This document shows positions 34,456 to 35,981 of a DNA stretch of 35,981 nucleotides, piece after piece. The DNA lies in the NCBI GenBank assembly GCA_947176285.1, contig CAMWQF010000002.1:1-35981 (forward strand), read 5' to 3'. The DNA comes from an uncultured Porphyromonadaceae bacterium (GTDB taxonomy: Bacteria > Bacteroidota > Bacteroidia > Bacteroidales > Muribaculaceae). The notes under the pieces were generated by a model. The model did not search any database. It had not been told where the DNA came from and saw nothing but the letters and a program-made list of their open reading frames with translations. How positions within the stretch are numbered: the first letter of the stretch is position 1; every line of letters starts with the position of its first letter. Position numbers and translations under genes: made by a program.

Positions 34456-35526
34456 ATGATAAAAGTTGCCATAATCGGGACTCAAGGAGTGCCGGCAAAA
34501 TACGGAGGATTCGAAAGCCTTGTCGAAAATCTTCTGGGGGATAATTGCCCTGATGATATCGAATATACAGTTTTCTGTTCCGGGAAAGATATGCATGAGC
34601 GGCTGCCTGAATATAAAGGCGCCAAACTCAGGTATATCCCTCTTAAGGCAAATGGCATGCAGTCTGTCCCTTACGATATCCTTTCGCTATGCAAAGCCCT
34701 CAATGGCTATAATGTAGTGCTTGTGCTTGGAGTGTCAGGATGCCTATTTCTCCCTATCTTCCATCTGCTTAATTCAAAAAAGCTCATCATCAATATTGAT
34801 GGCATGGAATATAAGCGCGACAAATGGGGCTTTTTTGCTAAGAAAATTCTGAAAATGTCTGAGTCCATGGCGGTTAAATATGCCGATGAAATCATCACAG
34901 ACAACAAGGCTATCCACGACTATGTGGCTATGGAATATGGCAAGGAATCCCGGCTTATCGCCTATGGTGGAGATCATGTATTAAGAAAAGTCTCTGAAGA
35001 ATTTGTTGAAGACACACTGAAATCATATGGCTTGAAAAAGGGAGAATATGCTATTGCAGTGTGCAGGATAGAGCCTGAAAATAATTGCGACATGGTGCTC
35101 AAGGCTTTCTCCCAGACCGACAAGACTCTGGTCTATATTGGGAATTGGGGTCATAATCCATATTCACAGGAACTTCGCGAGAAATATTCAGCCTATCCAA
35201 ATATCAAGATGATAGATGCAATCTATGATCTTGACGTGCTGTTCGCACTAAGGAAAAACGCCGGGATATATGTGCATGGACACAGCGCCGGAGGCACTAA
35301 TCCTTCTCTTGTGGAAGCAATGTTTTTCGGCATCCCGATCATTTCATACGATGTAGTTTTCAACCGCGCTACCACCAAAAACAAGGCTTACTATTTCAAA
35401 GGGCCAGACAGCCTGCTTGAAATCCTGAATCGCACGAATCTCGATGGTTCTAAATTAAAAAAGATTGCAGAAAAAAATTATACTTGGAAGACAATTTCTG
35501 CACAATACGCCGAATTATATAAGTAA
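34456..35526 (+). CDS. DUF1972-type glycosyltransferase (rhamnosyltransferase-like)
   Basis: 356 residues. The N-terminus IIGTQGVPAKYGGFESLVENL (6-26) is the hallmark of the DUF1972 domain found in rhamnosyltransferases such as streptococcal Cps2T-type enzymes. The C-terminal half has the GT-B donor region with 'AVCRIEPENNCDMVL' and 'HSAGGTNPSLVEAM', which carries the E-type catalytic motif in degenerate form. Transfer of rhamnose fits the rmlA gene directly downstream, but this is inference. It precedes rmlA by 22 nt. Confidence 0.85.
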   Translation: MIKVAIIGTQGVPAKYGGFESLVENLLGDNCPDDIEYTVFCSGKDMHERLPEYKGAKLRYIPLKANGMQSVPYDILSLCKALNGYNVVLVLGVSGCLFLPIFHLLNSKKLIINIDGMEYKRDKWGFFAKKILKMSESMAVKYADEIITDNKAIHDYVAMEYGKESRLIAYGGDHVLRKVSEEFVEDTLKSYGLKKGEYAIAVCRIEPENNCDMVLKAFSQTDKTLVYIGNWGHNPYSQELREKYSAYPNIKMIDAIYDLDVLFALRKNAGIYVHGHSAGGTNPSLVEAMFFGIPIISYDVVFNRATTKNKAYYFKGPDSLLEILNRTNLDGSKLKKIAEKNYTWKTISAQYAELYK

Positions 35527-35548
35527 CTAATCAGCAAATATATCCACC

Positions 35549-35981
35549 ATGAAAGGCATCGTTCTCGCCGGCGGATCCGGCACAAGGCTATATCCGATTA
35601 CGAAAGGAGTCAGCAAACAGCTGCTCCCCATTTTTGACAAGCCGATGGTCTACTATCCTATTTCCACTCTTATGCTTGCAGGAATAAAGGATATCCTGAT
35701 CATTTCCACGCCTCAAGACCTTCCCGGCTTCCGACGTCTGCTTGGCGACGGTTCTGATTATGGTGTCAGATTCTCTTATGCAGAGCAACCTTCACCCGAT
35801 GGACTTGCTCAGGCTTTCATCATCGGCAAGGAATTCATTGGTGATGACTCCGTTTGCCTCGTGCTTGGCGATAACATTTTCCATGGGGCAAACTTCTCTG
35901 AGTTGCTAAAAGAAGCAGTAGCCACTGCAGAAGAAGACAAGAAAGCTACAGTTTTCGGCTATTGTGTAATTGATCCGGAAC
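35549..35981 (+). CDS. rmlA: glucose-1-phosphate thymidylyltransferase (partial, 3' end outside window)
   Basis: The first 144 residues of a protein normally near 290. It carries the nucleotidyltransferase signature [17 protein letters not shown] (3-19), [16 protein letters not shown] (22-37), PDGLAQAF (83-90) and the metal-binding region [10 protein letters not shown] (104-113, Asp108). It makes dTDP-glucose, the first step toward dTDP-rhamnose. The start is the ATG at 35549. The remaining rml genes would lie beyond the window edge. Confidence 0.95.
   Translation, partial: MKGIVLAGGSGTRLYPITKGVSKQLLPIFDKPMVYYPISTLMLAGIKDILIISTPQDLPGFRRLLGDGSDYGVRFSYAEQPSPDGLAQAFIIGKEFIGDDSVCLVLGDNIFHGANFSELLKEAVATAEEDKKATVFGYCVIDPE

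Noticed and set aside
1-35981. CRISPR array, integrase, transposase, tRNA or rRNA
   Set aside because: I found no regularly spaced repeats, recombinase motifs or tRNA-like or rRNA sequence anywhere in the window.

Overview
The window looks like the chromosome of a gut-type Bacteroidales bacterium; Muribaculaceae or a close relative is my inference. The evidence is as follows. Several promoters match the Bacteroidetes -33/-7 pattern (TTTG, about 19-20 nt, TAnnTTTG), and Shine-Dalgarno sequences are nearly absent. There is a lipoprotein-type Omp85 protein (TamL). Several secreted proteins end in a 'GIYI.NGKK..VK'-like tail, and there is a family PL11 rhamnogalacturonan lyase. I see no rRNA, tRNA, CRISPR array, transposase or phage gene.

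Layout. (1) 1-592: the N-terminal end of a YccF-like membrane protein gene (minus strand), preceded by a long, structured leader region. (2) 593-15445: a housekeeping block. tamL (minus) is divergent from the plus-strand run xseA - HAD phosphatase - rnpA - yidD, followed by a GH3-type acyl-adenylating enzyme. Then come topA and prfB (minus), and an acyl-CoA synthetase, obgE and a PlsC-like acyltransferase (plus). (3) 15446-25800: a secreted-protein island. It holds an S8 (subtilisin-type) protease, a 1220-residue leucine-rich-repeat protein and a 621-residue beta-repeat protein in one plus-strand run, then a convergent PL11 lyase. All four carry a signal peptide and a related C-terminal tail, a candidate type IX secretion sorting signal. 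(4) 25801-35981: a capsule or exopolysaccharide locus, all on the plus strand. It has a polysaccharide pyruvyl transferase, Wzx-like flippase, Wzy-like polymerase, GT4 glycosyltransferase, GH99-like WbsX protein, second GT4, hexapeptide acyltransferase, DUF1972 glycosyltransferase and the start of rmlA. The gene set is consistent with a Wzx/Wzy-type pathway making a polymer that may contain rhamnose, pyruvate and acyl groups.

The most unusual signals are non-coding. A 16-base word, TGCATTATGAATTATG, lies in sense orientation 12-13 nt before the start codons of three genes (prfB, the acyl-CoA synthetase, obgE). The divergent tamL and xseA genes each have a TAnnTTTGC box ending 3 nt before the start codon, which suggests leaderless mRNAs. 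The yccF leader has mutually exclusive pairings ending in a stem plus T5, like an attenuator. The capsule promoter candidate has a run of nine T in its spacer. Among proteins, the LRR protein consists of three copies of one LRR-plus-beta module. I could run no database searches, so all names rest on motifs read by eye.
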